A DNA stretch of 6,573 bases. Source: Opitutia bacterium. Lineage in GTDB: Bacteria > Verrucomicrobiota > Verrucomicrobiia > Opitutales > Seribacteraceae. The notes under the pieces are model-generated. The model was not told the origin of the DNA. It saw nothing but the letters and a program-made list of their open reading frames with translations, and ran no database searches. The DNA is taken from NCBI GenBank assembly GCA_018646565.1, contig JABGUO010000253.1, positions 1 to 6,573 on the forward strand, in the 5' to 3' direction. Both the position numbers and the translations under genes were made by a program. Of this stretch, positions 5,727 to 6,573 are shown one piece after another (position 1 is the stretch's first letter; each line of letters starts with the position of its first letter).

Positions 5727-6573
5727 TTACAAACCTCGTCGAATGGTAGAACCAGGGAAATTAATTCTTACTCGGTAAACTTTCTTCACCCGATTAATAA
5801 TTTCATAGGTCTTAGGATCAATTCGGGAAGGAACTTCCATTCTTCGAATATCCACAACAGCGGTGAAACCTCTTTCCGTGAAGATATCAATCAACATCGC
5901 TACTGCGAGTGGATCATCAAAAACAGAAGCTTCAGAATTAATGTAAGCTAGACCAGAAATGGAATGTTTCTCGACGATAGGAATAAATTTGCTTTTGATC
6001 AAGCCAACGACCTGTTCAAAAAGCTCCGGGTGAAATTTCTGATAAGAATCAAGCCTCTGCACTAAAAGTTGTCTGGCATGTAACGAAAGTTTTTGAGCCA
6101 GAGGAATCGAGGAAATTTGGTCATGAGTTAATTCATCCAGTTCCAGTGAACTTTGATATTTAAGTTCCTGAATAATCCGTTGTTGAACTTCAATAACCGA
6201 GCCATGTGCATTGATAAAATGGTAATGAAACACATCACGTAGAGTGGTAAGAGAATCATAGGTTGACTCCTTAAAAGTTTTGTACCGACTATGAGCTGCC
6301 GCTTCATCCAAATCGGTCTTCCGGACCTCTCTTCTTTTCCCAACACCGGAAGCATCCACTTCTGCGTTATGATCCAATGATCTTTGACCACGAATAAATT
6401 GTCTTCTGACACTCTCCTCTTCATCAATGAAAAGCATGATGATATGAAAACGAGGTTTTGGAAATTGTGCTTCTTGAAAAGTACCAAGATATTTATGTCT
6501 TAATTCAGTCAGTCGACGATGAAAAAGTTTCAAACATTCAACCTGGGTCTTTGTTCTTGGGTATCCATCCACA
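5727..6573 (-). CDS. Adenylate-kinase-like protein with long C-terminal extension (partial, N-terminus outside window)
   Basis: The frame is open to the right edge, and the first visible residues, V-DGYPRT, are the internal adenylate-kinase motif DGFPRT, so the P-loop half of the protein lies beyond the window. Further kinase marks are the LFIDEEESVRRQFIRG segment (47-62), the basic lid-like region around GVGKRREVRKTDLDEAAAHSRY (76-97), where adenylate kinases carry lid and nucleotide-binding arginines, and a following VIEVQQRI helix (126-133). After about residue 140 there is an extension of some 140 residues with no motif I know. Adenylate kinases transfer phosphate between ATP and AMP. The extension makes a variant enzyme or an NMP kinase of other specificity possible. 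It is the first visible gene of the minus-strand operon. Confidence 0.8.
   Translation of the reverse strand, partial: VDGYPRTKTQVECLKLFHRRLTELRHKYLGTFQEAQFPKPRFHIIMLFIDEEESVRRQFIRGQRSLDHNAEVDASGVGKRREVRKTDLDEAAAHSRYKTFKESTYDSLTTLRDVFHYHFINAHGSVIEVQQRIIQELKYQSSLELDELTHDQISSIPLAQKLSLHARQLLVQRLDSYQKFHPELFEQVVGLIKSKFIPIVEKHSISGLAYINSEASVFDDPLAVAMLIDIFTERGFTAVVDIRRMEVPSRIDPKTYEIINRVKKVYRVRINFPGSTIRRGL

Overview
The window is AT-rich bacterial DNA with compact gene packing. The gene set is a SixA-type phosphatase, a LOG-family protein, an RluD-type pseudouridine synthase, an adenosine deaminase-family enzyme, an M29 aminopeptidase and an adenylate-kinase-like protein. Most starts lack a Shine-Dalgarno (SD) sequence. 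The style suggests a member of the PVC group, perhaps a marine Verrucomicrobiota. That is an inference from protein style only.

Layout. Positions 1-251 (minus) hold the start of a small lipoprotein that runs off the left edge. Diverging from it is a SixA-like histidine phosphatase (306-794, plus). Next come two tandem copies of an unknown module of about 408 bp, both on the minus strand. Each copy has a small acidic protein of about 80 residues (798-1040 and 1299-1541) preceded by a conserved leader of about 145 nt (1059-1205 and 1563-1707). A LOG-family protein follows on the plus strand (1791-2612). From 2655 to the right edge, four minus-strand genes are closely spaced and look like one operon, transcribed in this order: adenylate-kinase-like protein (partial), M29 aminopeptidase, adenosine deaminase-family enzyme, RluD-type pseudouridine synthase.

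The most unusual part is the duplicated module. On the minus strand each leader can fold into three hairpins. P1 has a four-base loop with GGA, inside a CANGGANG core. P2 has an 11-nt loop carrying AGGAGG with no start codon after it. P3 is an identical 8-bp stem that encloses an inner hairpin of different sequence in each copy but the same shape. GGA in hairpin loops, plus a GGAGG Shine-Dalgarno in copy A, is the pattern expected of an mRNA bound by a CsrA/RsmA-family regulator. The encoded proteins are about 62% identical by hand count and belong to no family I recognise. I read this as two RNA-controlled small-protein genes, possibly undescribed. The CsrA link is a hypothesis.

The remaining genes are ordinary housekeeping functions: nucleotide salvage, peptide turnover, RNA modification and protein-histidine dephosphorylation. 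Nothing in the window shows that they act with the small-protein module.
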